A program made the translations under genes and the position numbers. Below the pieces are notes generated by a model, which searched no databases, had not been told where the DNA came from, and was given only the letters and a program-made list of their open reading frames with translations. DNA of 64,000 bases, from contig NZ_KZ454944.1 in NCBI RefSeq assembly GCF_002797415.1, positions 891,745 to 955,744 on the forward strand. Direction: 5' to 3'. Below are positions 17,493-26,554 of this stretch, piece after piece. This DNA comes from Bacillus alkalisoli (GTDB lineage Bacteria > Bacillota > Bacilli > Bacillales > Bacillaceae_I). Each line of letters starts with the position of its first letter. The stretch's first letter is position 1.

Positions 17493-18845
17493 TCACATAT
17501 TTACTGAATTATTATCTTTTGTTTTTTCTCCTAAATCATCTAATAATGGATGGCGTTTAAAGTAATAAAGGAGAACAAAAACTACCGCTACAGCTAAGAA
17601 GATATACATGATTAAAAATAAGAAAAATAGTGTCCCTAAGTTTTGATTGCCTGTTACCGAATCAGCTGTCAACATTACTCGGTAAATTACCCATGGCTGT
17701 CTTCCTGTACAAGCAAATATCCACCCAAATTCAATGGCCATCATAGATAGTGGACCTGCTGCAACAAATAACCACATTAACCATTTTGGGAATGTTTTTT
17801 TTCTTAAAATTTTGTGCCAGAAGAACCCTATAATAGATAAGAACAATAACATACTTCCTATCCCTACCATTGCATTAAATAAGGTGTGCACAAAAAGTGG
17901 TGGCCAATATTCTTCTGGAAAGTCGTTTAGTCCGACAACAACTGTATCGAAACGATCATCTGCTAAAAAACTTAATGCCCAAGGTATTTCGATTGCCCAC
18001 TTTACAGTCTGAGTTTCACGGTCAGTAAATCCACCAATAGCTAAAGGTGCATATGCTTGGGTTTCAAATAAACCTTCGGCTGCTGCTAATTTTTCAGGTT
18101 GATATTGGTGCAAAAGTTGTGCAGATTCATGTCCATTAAAAGCGGTTAGAACGGAAAAAATCCCTCCAACAATAAGCCCCATCATTAAAGCTTTTCGGTG
18201 AAATTTATACAGCCGTTCATTGTTTTTATTCCTTAACATTTTATATGCAGCTACAGATGCAATGACGAATGCGCCTGTCATAAAGGCAGATACAACGACA
18301 TGTCCAGCTGTGACAACAAAACTAGGGTTGAAAAAAGCAGCCCATGGGTCGACGTCAACGATTTGTCCATTCTCAATTCGAAAGCCAGCAGGTGTCCCTT
18401 CAAAAGCATGTACATTAGTAATGAGAATAGCTGATGCTGCAGCACCAATCGTTACGAAGGTCAAACTCAATATTCGCATCCATGGTGAAATTCGATCAGC
18501 TGCGTAAACATAAATTGAAATAAAAAGAGCTTCCACGAAGAAGGCATATATTTCGATTTGGAATGGTAGGGCCATTACTTTTCCAATCACTTCCATAAAA
18601 CCTGGCCATAACAAGGAAAGTTGAACACCAGCAATCGTCCCGGTTGGTATTGCGACTCCAAGGAGGACAGCCTTTGCTTTTGTCCAACGGCTAGCCATAA
18701 CGGCGTAATCTCTGTCTTTTGTTTTTTGATATAAAAGCTCAGAAATTAATATCATTAAAGGTATTCCAACACCTAAAGTAGCAAAAATGATGTGAAAACC
18801 CATTGTTGTCCCAAAAAATGATCTCGCTGTTAATACATGATCCAT
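17493..18845 (-). CDS. ythA: Cytochrome bd-type menaquinol oxidase subunit I
   Basis: 450 residues, CydA family. His18 in TTMGFHIIF is the likely heme b595/d ligand region and His182 in VTAGHVVVSAF the likely heme b558 ligand. The quinol-oxidase signature GWIFACTGRQPW is present. The periplasmic Q-loop is short, as in Gram-positive and cyanide-insensitive-type enzymes. It forms the haem-bearing subunit of a bd oxidase. The upstream 381-bp gap holds MITE-like copy C and the zinc-responsive promoter region of the divergent COG0523 gene. Confidence 0.91.
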   Translation of the reverse strand: MDHVLTARSFFGTTMGFHIIFATLGVGIPLMILISELLYQKTKDRDYAVMASRWTKAKAVLLGVAIPTGTIAGVQLSLLWPGFMEVIGKVMALPFQIEIYAFFVEALFISIYVYAADRISPWMRILSLTFVTIGAAASAILITNVHAFEGTPAGFRIENGQIVDVDPWAAFFNPSFVVTAGHVVVSAFMTGAFVIASVAAYKMLRNKNNERLYKFHRKALMMGLIVGGIFSVLTAFNGHESAQLLHQYQPEKLAAAEGLFETQAYAPLAIGGFTDRETQTVKWAIEIPWALSFLADDRFDTVVVGLNDFPEEYWPPLFVHTLFNAMVGIGSMLLFLSIIGFFWHKILRKKTFPKWLMWLFVAAGPLSMMAIEFGWIFACTGRQPWVIYRVMLTADSVTGNQNLGTLFFLFLIMYIFLAVAVVFVLLYYFKRHPLLDDLGEKTKDNNSVNM

Positions 18846-18946
18846 TTACAATACTTCCCTTCTCCAGCACATGTTTAAAATCTTTCCTTATTGTCCACGA
18901 ATTACCATTTTTTTATGTATAAAGAAAACAAATTAATAGAATCAAT

Positions 18947-19082
18947 TTCATAATTACTGTTCGTTTAGTGAAAAACGAAGGTTCCGTTTATTAGAATTAA
19001 ATAACGTTCGATATAAAACGTAAATTATAGTACAGAATAGGTTTAATATTCGTTTTTCGTTTAGTAATTGTACATTATGAAA
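18947..19082 (+). repeat. MITE-like element, copy C (136 bp)
   Basis: The left end is TTCATAATTACTGTTCGTTT followed by AGTGAAAAACGAA. The right end is TTCGTTTTTCGTTTAGTAAT followed by TGTACATTATGAA. The ends are imperfect inverted repeats of about 33 bp. It is the best preserved of the three copies. It lies between ythA and the divergent COG0523 gene. No clear target-site duplication was seen. Confidence 0.72.
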
Positions 19083-19100
19083 CTCACTCAATTGAGTGAG
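19083..19100. promoter_or_regulatory. 18-bp perfect palindrome (possible operator)
   Basis: CTCACTCAATTGAGTGAG is its own reverse complement and directly abuts MITE-like copy C. The form suggests a dimeric regulator site, for example TetR type. The regulator is unknown. Confidence 0.4.
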
Positions 19101-19129
19101 AAAATAATAAAAGTATGTTATTATGATAA

Positions 19130-19144
19130 ACGTAATCATTTCGT
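19130..19144. promoter_or_regulatory. Zur-box-like site upstream of the COG0523 gene
   Basis: ACGTAATCATTTCGT resembles the B. subtilis Zur box (TCGTAATNATTACGA) with two mismatches. It lies about 85 bases before the start at 19227. Confidence 0.55.
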
Positions 19145-19226
19145 TTTGTTGTTTGTTATTTTATATATTTGACATTTGTTTAGTATAATAAGGGTATAAG
19201 AAGTATTAGGAAGGGGAGAGGGTTCA

Positions 19227-20180
19227 TTGAATAAAAAAGTTCCAGTATACGTGATAAGTGGTTTTTTAGGGAGTGGAAAAACAACGGTACTTTTACATAT
19301 GTTACAACATTTTAAAAGCCAAAATAAAAAACCTGCCGTCATATTAAATGAGCTTGGTAATGAAAATGTAGAAGGCCACCTCTTTAAAGATCATAAAATA
19401 GTAGAACTATTAAACGGGTGCATCTGTTGTACCATTCAAGAGGATTTAAAAACGACAATCAAAGAGTTGAATATAGAAGAAATAGACGTACTATTGATTG
19501 AAGGTACAGGAGTCGCTAATCCGTTAGAAATTAAAGACGCTATCTTAGATCCATTATTTATTGATAAATACGAACTTTATTCGATGGTAAGTATTGTAGA
19601 TGCTAGTCATTACCTTGAATATCAAAGCTTTTTTACAAGCTCTAAAGATATAAGAGAGCTTCTTAAAGAACAGGTTGTTTCTGCAAGCTTTTTAATTATT
19701 AATAAAATTGACTTAGTAACGAAAGGTCAGTTACAAAAAGTAGAGAAGAAGGTTATGTCTGAATTGAAAAAAGAAGTACCGATTTTCCAAACTAGTCATG
19801 GTGAAGCGCCACTTGATTTATTGTTAGAAAAACGAATATGGGTAGAGGAAATGACGGATGTCAAAGTGCATACACATAAACATCATCATCACCACCATCA
19901 TATAGAGGCAATAAAGTTGCCACTCCTTGAACCAGTAAGTAGAACTGGGTTAGAAAATGGATTGAAAAGTTTAAGTAAACATGTCATTAGAGCAAAAGGT
20001 ATTGTAAGGTTATACGATAATGAAAAGGACCTGTTTGAGTTTCAATATGCTGCAAACCAATTAAGGATAAAGCCTATGGAAAATAAGATAGGAACAATAA
20101 AAGAATGTATTATATTAATAGGAAGCAAAATTCCAAAAGAGAAAGTGGAAAAAGTGTTTCTTGGGGAAATAATAAAATAA
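19227..20180 (+). CDS. COG0523 (CobW-like) GTPase, probable zinc metallochaperone
   Basis: 317 residues, TTG start after GGGGAGAGGG. G3E GTPase family: Walker A GFLGSGKTTV, the metal-binding CICCT motif in LLNGCICCTIQEDL, ILNELG (Mg site region) and NKIDLV (guanine specificity). Residues about 217-228 are a His cluster (THKHHHHHHHIE) suited to zinc or nickel. The C-terminal CobW domain contains VIRAKGIVRLYDN. COG0523 proteins deliver metal, often zinc, to target enzymes. The Zur-like site upstream and the znuA and zagA neighbours argue for zinc. It is shorter than, and distinct from, the zagA-like gene at 21567. Confidence 0.87.
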   Translation: MNKKVPVYVISGFLGSGKTTVLLHMLQHFKSQNKKPAVILNELGNENVEGHLFKDHKIVELLNGCICCTIQEDLKTTIKELNIEEIDVLLIEGTGVANPLEIKDAILDPLFIDKYELYSMVSIVDASHYLEYQSFFTSSKDIRELLKEQVVSASFLIINKIDLVTKGQLQKVEKKVMSELKKEVPIFQTSHGEAPLDLLLEKRIWVEEMTDVKVHTHKHHHHHHHIEAIKLPLLEPVSRTGLENGLKSLSKHVIRAKGIVRLYDNEKDLFEFQYAANQLRIKPMENKIGTIKECIILIGSKIPKEKVEKVFLGEIIK

Positions 20181-20203
20181 TAATAGAGAGCATCTATTGC
20201 ATA

Positions 20204-20240
20204 AAAAACAGTGGAGTACTAATACTCCACTGTTTTTAAA
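20204..20240. terminator. Bidirectional terminator between COG0523 gene and znuA
   Basis: Near-perfect stem AAAACAGTGGAGTA / TACTCCACTGTTTTT with a four-base loop, between convergent genes. It has an A run on one side and a T run on the other. Confidence 0.85.
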
Positions 20241-20250
20241 CTGTATTTAT

Positions 20251-21459
20251 TTAGTTTAACGCCTTTTTCAATGTTTCAATATTACGCTTCATTAAGCTGA
20301 AATAATCTTCATTATTATCAACATCTTCTTGAGTAACTGCTTCTAAGTTGTGAAGAACTAATGCCTCTGCACCAATCTCGTTACGAACGATTTCTGCAAT
20401 GTTACCAGTAATGTTTTGGTCAAAAATAACATATTTAATGTTATTTTCTTTTGCTGTGTTCACAATATCAACTAGTTGTCGTTGTGAAGGTTCTTGTGTA
20501 GGAGAAAGGCCTGTTACGCTAATTTGCTTAATGCCGTAACGCTCTTCCCAGTAACCGAAAGCAGCATGGTTTACTAAGATTTTGTTTGTTGAAGCTTCCA
20601 TTACCATTTCTTCAAACTCATGGTGTAATGCTTCTAAATCTTCTTTCACCTTTGCGAAGTTAGCTTCAAAGTCTTCTTTTGCTTCAGGTTTAAGTTCTAC
20701 TAAGGCATTTTTGATATTTTCTGCTAACTGAATAGCTAATACTGGATCAATCCAAACGTGTGGATCTTCATCGCCATGGTTGTGGTCATCGTCTTCGTTT
20801 TTATGTTCATCATCATGTCCATGGTCATGGTCATCGTCTTTGTTTTTATGTTCATCATCGTGTCCGTGGTCATGATCATCGTCTTCGTTTTTATGATCAT
20901 CATCGTGTCCATGGTCATGATCATCGTCTTCGTTTTTATGATCATCATCGTGTCCATGGTCATGATCATCGTCTTCGTTTTTATGATCATCATCATGTCC
21001 ATGGTCATGATCCTCATCTTCGTGTTTATGGTCTTCATCGTGAGCGTGATCATGATCGTCGTCTTCATGTCCATGGTCGTGGTCATCATGATCATAGTCT
21101 AATAAGTCAATGCCTGCAGCAGCAGCAACAATTATTACACTTTCATTCTTTAACACTTCGTTAGCTTTATCTGCAAATCCTTCAACACCAAGACCACTAT
21201 AGATAAATGCATCTGCAGTAGCAATGTTACTCATCATTCTAGTTGTCGGTTCATACGTATGAGCATCTGCTCCAGGTGGATATACAGATTCAACTACTAC
21301 ATGTTCTCCGCCAATTTTTTTCGCAAAGTCTTCCAAAGGATAAATAGTTGTATATATTTTTAACTTTTCCTCTTCAGAAGCAATTTGTTCATTGTTACAT
21401 CCAACTAAAAAAGTAAAAAGTAATAATAACAAAATAGATAATGTAGCTTTTATTTTCAT
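20251..21459 (-). CDS. znuA: ZnuA/AdcA-type zinc-binding lipoprotein with an expanded His/Asp repeat loop
   Basis: 402 residues. Lipoprotein signal with lipobox LVGC (Cys21). Cluster A-I metal-binding protein: His67 in GADAHTYEP, His234 in EDPHVWIDP, VNHAAFGYW (third His) and a C-terminal FDQNITGN segment. Between about residues 121 and 230 lies a very long loop of His/Asp/Glu repeats, far larger than the usual ZnuA His-loop. It captures zinc for an ABC importer whose permease and ATPase are not in the window. A near-perfect Zur box lies 53 bases upstream of the start. Convergent with the COG0523 gene. Confidence 0.92.
   Translation of the reverse strand: MKIKATLSILLLLLFTFLVGCNNEQIASEEEKLKIYTTIYPLEDFAKKIGGEHVVVESVYPPGADAHTYEPTTRMMSNIATADAFIYSGLGVEGFADKANEVLKNESVIIVAAAAGIDLLDYDHDDHDHGHEDDDHDHAHDEDHKHEDEDHDHGHDDDHKNEDDDHDHGHDDDHKNEDDDHDHGHDDDHKNEDDDHDHGHDDEHKNKDDDHDHGHDDEHKNEDDDHNHGDEDPHVWIDPVLAIQLAENIKNALVELKPEAKEDFEANFAKVKEDLEALHHEFEEMVMEASTNKILVNHAAFGYWEERYGIKQISVTGLSPTQEPSQRQLVDIVNTAKENNIKYVIFDQNITGNIAEIVRNEIGAEALVLHNLEAVTQEDVDNNEDYFSLMKRNIETLKKALN
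20770..21100 (-). repeat. In-frame 45-bp tandem repeat in znuA (15-residue His/Asp unit)
   Basis: About seven units of DHDHGHDDDHKNEDD or close variants, flanked by shorter DHDH stretches. Units are nearly identical in DNA (45 bp each), so slippage or recombination could change the copy number without breaking the frame. Opposite-strand open frames here are artefacts of the repeat. Confidence 0.85.
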
Positions 21460-21511
21460 TTCGATCTCCTCTCAAATAAGAATCATTTTGATTTGTCCCT
21501 TTGCTATTATA

Positions 21512-21526
21512 TCGTAATAGTTACGA
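21512..21526. promoter_or_regulatory. Zur box upstream of znuA
   Basis: TCGTAATAGTTACGA is one mismatch from the consensus TCGTAATNATTACGA and is embedded in AT-rich flanks (ATATCG..CGATTTG). Confidence 0.8.
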
Positions 21527-21566
21527 TTTGAGAACAGGAAAATTTATTTTAAAAAATTTCGTACAA

Positions 21567-22748
21567 TTACTCTACGATAAATGCAGGAAATGAATCATTA
21601 AAAGTGGACCAATCTGCAAGCATTTCATCTTCAGTTAACAAGCATGCGTCTAAAGTTGTTTCGACTTGATCTTTATTTAAGTTAACACCGATAAATACTA
21701 GCTCCGTCATTCTGTCCCCGAATTTTGGATCCCACTTCTCTAAAAGTTCTGGTTCTTCTTTTAAGGTTTGCTCTCTTTCTTCTTCGCTATAAGAAGCAAC
21801 CCATTCCCCAGCAGCTTGTATCATGATGGAAGATCCAGCCTGAGAAATCAAACCTGTCATATCGTTTCTAGATGCTAACCAGAAAAATCCTTTGGCACGT
21901 ACTACTTCAGCTGGCCAATTTTCAAGCCAGTTCAATAGCCTTTCTGGATGAAATGGCTTTTTTCTTCGATATACAAAAGAAGAAATACCGTACTCTTCTG
22001 TTTCAGGAATATGCTCTTCATTTAACTCTTTAATCCATCCTGCTGCTTGACTTGCTTTATCAAAGTCAAAAAGGCGAGTGTTAAGTATGGATGACAATGG
22101 TATTTTTCCAAAACTTGACTGAATAACAGTAGCTTCGGGATTAAATTTCTTTAAGATTGCATCAATTTCTTCTACGTGATAAGGGTCAAGTAAATCTGTT
22201 TTATTTAAAACTAATACATTAGCAAATTCAATTTGATCAATAAGTAAATCTGCCACTTCACGTGTATCCGTTTCATCTGTTCCTTGTTTTCTGTCTAGCA
22301 AGCTCTCGCCGGATTGATAGTCATCCCAAAAGCGATTACCATCTACGACGGTTACCATCGTATCTAGTCTACACTTAGAAGTTAAATCAATATTGAATTC
22401 CTCATCTAAATAAGTAAATGTTTGGGCAACCGGAATAGGTTCACTAATACCAGAAGACTCGATGACAATGTAGTCAATATTTCCTTCGTCTACTAATCTT
22501 TCTACTTCTTTCATTAAATCTTCTCGTAACGTACAGCAAATACAACCATTTTGTATTTCTACCAGTTTTTCTTCTGTTCGAGAGAAACCGCCTTGTTGGA
22601 TAAGAGCGGAATCAATATTAACTTCACTCATATCGTTCACAATCACTGCAACTTTTAATCCTTCTCTGTTGGATAATATATGATTGAGTAAAGTAGTTTT
22701 CCCAGCTCCTAAATAGCCACTTAATACTGTAACAGGTACTTTTTTCAT
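21567..22748 (-). CDS. zagA: ZagA/YciC-type COG0523 zinc chaperone GTPase
   Basis: 393 residues, close in length to B. subtilis YciC/ZagA. The GTPase motifs are [15 protein letters not shown] (Walker A), [22 protein letters not shown] (metal motif), [10 protein letters not shown] (switch II region) and NKTDLLD. The C-terminal CobW domain has [25 protein letters not shown] in two segments. In B. subtilis this protein supports folate synthesis and zinc-dependent enzymes under zinc limitation and is Zur-repressed. A perfect Zur box sits directly upstream at 22767. The next gene on the strand is znuA, with its own Zur box. Confidence 0.92.
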   Translation of the reverse strand: MKKVPVTVLSGYLGAGKTTLLNHILSNREGLKVAVIVNDMSEVNIDSALIQQGGFSRTEEKLVEIQNGCICCTLREDLMKEVERLVDEGNIDYIVIESSGISEPIPVAQTFTYLDEEFNIDLTSKCRLDTMVTVVDGNRFWDDYQSGESLLDRKQGTDETDTREVADLLIDQIEFANVLVLNKTDLLDPYHVEEIDAILKKFNPEATVIQSSFGKIPLSSILNTRLFDFDKASQAAGWIKELNEEHIPETEEYGISSFVYRRKKPFHPERLLNWLENWPAEVVRAKGFFWLASRNDMTGLISQAGSSIMIQAAGEWVASYSEEEREQTLKEEPELLEKWDPKFGDRMTELVFIGVNLNKDQVETTLDACLLTEDEMLADWSTFNDSFPAFIVE

Positions 22749-22766
22749 TATAGAAAACCTCCTAAT

Positions 22767-22781
22767 TCGTAATAATTACGA
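22767..22781. promoter_or_regulatory. Perfect Zur box between zagA and ytiB
   Basis: TCGTAATAATTACGA matches the Zur consensus exactly. It lies 19 bases before the zagA start and 115 bases before the divergent carbonic anhydrase gene, so it most likely controls zagA. Confidence 0.88.
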
Positions 22782-22895
22782 TTTAACATAGTGATTATAG
22801 TACTAAAAATAAATGCGCTTGGCAATAAAAACATTTGGCATTTAAAAATCGACTATGTAATATTAAAGTAGATAGGAGAAAGGATTGATGCAAAA

Positions 22896-23456
22896 GTGGT
22901 ATTAAATGAGATTCTTGAACATAATAAAGTGTTTGTAGAAACGAAGGAATATATAAAGTATGAAACAACCAAATTTCCTGATAAGAAAATTGTCATACTT
23001 TCATGCATGGATACTAGACTTCTTGAATTATTACCTAAGGCAATGAATTTAAAAAACGGCGATATAAAAATAGTGAAAAATGCCGGTGCACTAGTTTCAC
23101 ATCCGTTTGGAAGTATTATGAGAAGTATTTTAGTTGCTGTTTATGAACTAGGCGCAGACGAAGTAATTGTTTGCGGACATCACGATTGTGGTATGGGGAA
23201 AGTAAACTATGAGGGCATTCGTGAGAAGATGGAACGAAGAGGAATAACAAAGAAAAGAATAGACGCATTAAAATATGCAGGTATTGATATTAAAAACTTT
23301 TTAAAAGGCTTTAACAGTGTAGAAGAAAGCGTAAGAGAAAGTGTAGATATGATTAATAATCATCCACTTTTAGCAGAAGATATACCAGTGCACGGACTTG
23401 TTATAAATCCACACACTGGTAAGTTAGACTTAATTGTTAATGGGTATGAGGATTAG
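22896..23456 (+). CDS. ytiB: Beta-class carbonic anhydrase family protein
   Basis: 186 residues, apparent GTG start at 22896 preceded by AGGAGAAAGG. Beta-carbonic anhydrase motifs: SCMDTRL (zinc Cys plus the Asp-Arg dyad) and CGHHDCGMG (zinc His and Cys). It catalyses hydration of CO2 to bicarbonate in the cytoplasm. The ytiB-ytjA-luxS order is as in B. subtilis. Its 3' end overlaps the convergent yidD gene by 20 bases. It is divergent from zagA. Confidence 0.92.
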   Translation: MVLNEILEHNKVFVETKEYIKYETTKFPDKKIVILSCMDTRLLELLPKAMNLKNGDIKIVKNAGALVSHPFGSIMRSILVAVYELGADEVIVCGHHDCGMGKVNYEGIREKMERRGITKKRIDALKYAGIDIKNFLKGFNSVEESVRESVDMINNHPLLAEDIPVHGLVINPHTGKLDLIVNGYED

Positions 23457-23679
23457 ACTTACTTTTCTTTTCTGGAACATGATCAATACCGCCTGGATGA
23501 AAAGGATGGCACTTTAGTATTCTTTTGATTGTTAACCATCCACCTTTTAGTGCTCCAAATCGTGTAATAGCTTCAAAGCCATAACTAGAGCAAGTTGGAT
23601 AAAAACGACATGTTGGTGGTTTTAACGGTGATATGATTTTTTGGTAAAAACGAATAAACAATAAGAAGATATATTTCAA
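23437..23679 (-). CDS. yidD: Membrane protein insertion efficiency factor YidD
   Basis: 80 residues from TTG 23679, chosen because GAGGTGACTAAG lies just upstream. An in-frame ATG at 23697 has no good site. The YidD family signature is clear: [49 protein letters not shown]. It is a small amphipathic peripheral membrane protein that helps YidC/OxaI-type insertion. It corresponds to ytjA of B. subtilis. Confidence 0.92.
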   Translation of the reverse strand: MKYIFLLFIRFYQKIISPLKPPTCRFYPTCSSYGFEAITRFGALKGGWLTIKRILKCHPFHPGGIDHVPEKKSKSNPHTH

Positions 23680-23819
23680 CTTAGTCACCTCATACATATT
23701 ATAATAGCAATTTACTGTTATAGGAAATTAATTAATTCATTCTCTATAAAACATATTGGTTTTGTCGGAATTAATATGTTATACTTTAAATGTAAAATAA
23801 TATGTTAGGAGTGTTGTTC

Positions 23820-24293
23820 ATGCCTTCAGTAGAAAGTTTTGAACTTGACCATAATGCTGTAAAAGCTCCATATGTACGCCACTGTGGTGTTCATAAAGTA
23901 GGAACAGATGGAGTTGTTAATAAATACGATATTCGTTTTTGCCAGCCAAATAAACAGGCAATGAGCCCTGAAGCTATCCATACGTTAGAACATTTACTGG
24001 CATTCAATATCCGCACTCATGCTGAAAAATACGACCACTTTGACATTATTGATATTTCACCAATGGGATGCCAAACAGGTTACTACTTAGTAGTAAGCGG
24101 AGAACCAACTGTAGCAGAAATTATTGGTTTATTAGAAGATACATTAAAGGATGCAGTAGAAATTACGGAAATTCCTGCAGCAAACGAAAAACAATGTGGC
24201 CAAGCGAAGTTACATGACCTTGAAGGTGCAAAACGCCTCATGCGCTTTTGGCTTTCACAAACAAAAGAAGATTTAGCAAAAGTATTCGGATAA
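23820..24293 (+). CDS. luxS: S-ribosylhomocysteine lyase LuxS
   Basis: 157 residues from ATG 23820, the family's usual length. Upstream in-frame codons from 23802 overlap the TAGGAG site. The metal-binding HTLEHLL motif (HxxEH), the Cys of [10 protein letters not shown] and the C-terminal [11 protein letters not shown] are present. It cleaves S-ribosylhomocysteine to homocysteine and the autoinducer-2 precursor, recycling the product of SAM-dependent methylation. It links functionally to metK in this window. A terminator follows directly. Confidence 0.97.
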   Translation: MPSVESFELDHNAVKAPYVRHCGVHKVGTDGVVNKYDIRFCQPNKQAMSPEAIHTLEHLLAFNIRTHAEKYDHFDIIDISPMGCQTGYYLVVSGEPTVAEIIGLLEDTLKDAVEITEIPAANEKQCGQAKLHDLEGAKRLMRFWLSQTKEDLAKVFG

Positions 24294-24298
24294 GCAAC

Positions 24299-24338
24299 AA
24301 AAGACTTCTAAGGGGCATACCTTTAGAGGTCTTTTTAT
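24299..24338 (+). terminator. Terminator of luxS
   Basis: AAGACTTCTAAGG / CTTTAGAGGTCTT stem with a T run. Confidence 0.8.
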
Positions 24339-24497
24339 TAGAGTAATTCTAAATTCATAAGAGGCTAGCTCTATTAAAATAGAATCTCGCTAGCATATTT
24401 TAATAGACTATACATATATTTCTAGTATACATGTTTTTAAACACTATACTTCATTATGGTATAATACAAACTAGATTATAGAGATAGGAGTAGAAAA

Positions 24498-25502
24498 ATG
24501 AGGACAAACATGAGTCTTTTCAAAGATTTAGTTGGACTTGCTTTAATAGGGTTCTTCTTATATCTATTCTTTTTTGTGGATCTGCAAAATATTTCATTTA
24601 ATTTACCTGGTTCATGGTTGAACGTAAATACTATCTTTCTAAGTATTGTACTAGAAGCCATTCCCTTTATTTTATTAGGTGTTTTTGCGTCGGCTCTTAT
24701 ACAAACCTTTGTTTCAGAAGAGACGATTAAAAAATTCCTCCCGAAAAACGCAGTTGGAGCAATCATTCCAGCCGCAATTTTAGCTGCTATTTTTCCTATA
24801 TGTGAATGTGCTATCATTCCAGTCGTTAGAAGACTTATTAAAAAAGGAATGCCATTACATGTTGGGGTTGTGTTCTTAGTCGGTGCGCCTATTTTGAATC
24901 CAGTTGTAGTTGCTTCAACATTTTATGCATTTAATGGCGACACAACTATTCTTTACGGTCGTTTTGGATTAGCATTTGTTTTATCAATAACGATAGGTTT
25001 ACTTATGTTATTACTATTTAATAACCAAAACCAATTAAGATGGACGAAAGACGAATTAGTTGGCCGTGTAGAGGAACAACCACCTGTTGTCGCTCAAAAT
25101 AAATTAAAAGCTACTTTTAATCATGCAAGTGATGAGTTTTTTAGCATTGGTAAATATTTTATTGCGGGAGCGTTTATCGCAAGTTTATTCCAAACATTTT
25201 TAGACAGAAGTATTTTAATTGCGATAGGCTCAAATGATGTATTGTCACCAGCCGTTATGATGGCATTTGCATATGTACTTTCCCTTTGTTCTGAAGCGGA
25301 CGCTTTCGTTGCAGCATCTTTCGGTTCTACGTTTACAACGGGATCACTCCTTGCTTTCTTAATATATGGACCAATGTTAGACCTAAAGAATACATTTATG
25401 CTTTTTGCTTATTTCCGTACAAAGTTTGTATTAACCTTTATGGCAGTTGTAACTGTTGTAGTATTTTCGGCAATCTTAATCTTTCAACAAGTAGCATTGT
25501 AA
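24498..25502 (+). CDS. ycgR: YcgR-type permease (DUF318/ArsP-like)
   Basis: 334 residues, about eight membrane segments. The family marker is present twice: AAIFPICECAIIPVVRRL and YVLSLCSEADAFVAASFGST, two inverted-repeat-like halves with a Cys in each membrane motif. FLVGAPILNPVVV is also typical. Members are predicted permeases; related proteins export organoarsenicals, but the substrate here is unknown. ycgQ follows after 17 bases, and the pair is conserved in Bacillaceae. Comparative genomics has linked the partner family (DUF1980) to zinc. No Zur box was found in the 204-bp upstream region. Confidence 0.85.
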   Translation: MRTNMSLFKDLVGLALIGFFLYLFFFVDLQNISFNLPGSWLNVNTIFLSIVLEAIPFILLGVFASALIQTFVSEETIKKFLPKNAVGAIIPAAILAAIFPICECAIIPVVRRLIKKGMPLHVGVVFLVGAPILNPVVVASTFYAFNGDTTILYGRFGLAFVLSITIGLLMLLLFNNQNQLRWTKDELVGRVEEQPPVVAQNKLKATFNHASDEFFSIGKYFIAGAFIASLFQTFLDRSILIAIGSNDVLSPAVMMAFAYVLSLCSEADAFVAASFGSTFTTGSLLAFLIYGPMLDLKNTFMLFAYFRTKFVLTFMAVVTVVVFSAILIFQQVAL

Positions 25503-25519
25503 GGAAAGGGTGATGAAAG

Positions 25520-26461
25520 TTGGATAATGAAAGAGATTATGGCTTTCATGTGTATATACGAGGAATTATTTTACTTGGATTCACATTGCTATTTTTTAAA
25601 CTAATTGTAACAGGTGACATAATAAACTTTATCGCTCCAAGAATGTACCCGTTTATGTATTTTGCAGCAGCAGTCCTTTTTATACTTGGTGTTTTACAAA
25701 TTTGGAGAAGTGGTTCGAAAAACAAAGAGGAACTTGTGTGTGATTGTGGATTTGATCACGGGGAAAAATCTACTCCCATTCAGTCACTACTAATCTATTC
25801 TATGTTTATTTTACCTATTGTAACTGGCTTTATGTTTCCGGATAATATTTTAGACAGCTCTATTATAGAAAAACGTGGATTTACGAACTCGAAAATTATT
25901 GCAGAAGAAAGACAACAAATGAATGAAAATAATTATTCCACATCACGTGCAGAAGAATATTTAGATGATCCTGAGAAATACTTAGATTCTTTAGAAGAAG
26001 GAACCGATGAAGTTCCACTTGAACATCCGGATGGGTTTGAAATACAACAACCACCAGAAGGGTATTATGAGCAGTTAAAAGAAGAAATTCTACAAGATGA
26101 CATTATCATTGTAGATGATGACCGATATATACCTATCATGAACGTATTAGATATGTATATGGATGAATTTATAGGTAAGAGGATAGAAATATTAGGGTTT
26201 GTTTATCGAGAAGAAGCGTTTAACTCAGATCAATTCGTTGTAGCTCGATTCGGATTATCTTGTTGTGTAGCGGATGCAGGGGTTTATGGAACATTATCCA
26301 CAATGCCTGGTGCGGAGGAATTGCAATTAGATGAATGGATTAAAGTTACAGCAACTATCGATGTAACAGAATATAACGGTTGGATGTTGCCGTATCTAAA
26401 GGTAGAAAGCTTAGAAAAAGTAGACCAACCAGCTACGCCTTATGTTTATGAATATTATTAA
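25520..26461 (+). CDS. ycgQ: YcgQ family protein (TIGR03943/DUF1980)
   Basis: 313 residues, TTG start after GGGTGATG. The N-terminal membrane part has segments IILLGFTLLFFKLIVTG, YPFMYFAAAVLFILGVL and LLIYSMFILPIVTGFMF, with CDCGFDHG between them. The soluble C-terminal domain includes IPIMNVLDMYMDEFIGKRIE and VARFGLSCCVADAGVYG. The paired Cys are conserved in the family and could bind metal. It probably acts with the YcgR permease. The mechanism is unknown. Confidence 0.85.
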   Translation: MDNERDYGFHVYIRGIILLGFTLLFFKLIVTGDIINFIAPRMYPFMYFAAAVLFILGVLQIWRSGSKNKEELVCDCGFDHGEKSTPIQSLLIYSMFILPIVTGFMFPDNILDSSIIEKRGFTNSKIIAEERQQMNENNYSTSRAEEYLDDPEKYLDSLEEGTDEVPLEHPDGFEIQQPPEGYYEQLKEEILQDDIIIVDDDRYIPIMNVLDMYMDEFIGKRIEILGFVYREEAFNSDQFVVARFGLSCCVADAGVYGTLSTMPGAEELQLDEWIKVTATIDVTEYNGWMLPYLKVESLEKVDQPATPYVYEYY

Positions 26462-26496
26462 TGTTGTAGTTATCTGAAAACATCATGTTAAAAAAT

Positions 26497-26537
26497 AAGA
26501 GAAGGCCTATTCAAAATGGCTTTCTCCTTTTTGTTTA
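26497..26537 (+). terminator. Terminator of ycgRQ
   Basis: AGAGAAGGCC / GGCTTTCTC stem followed by CTTTTTG. Confidence 0.7.
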
Positions 26538-26554
26538 AGGCTCTGTGATAGACC

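Noticed and set aside
20736-21164. Long open frames in other frames and strand across the znuA His/Asp tract
   Set aside because: The low-complexity 45-bp repeat keeps all frames open; the znuA frame has the family motifs on both sides.
24339-24497. Zur box upstream of ycgR
   Set aside because: No TCGTAAT..ATTACGA-like palindrome is present, despite the zinc association of the family.
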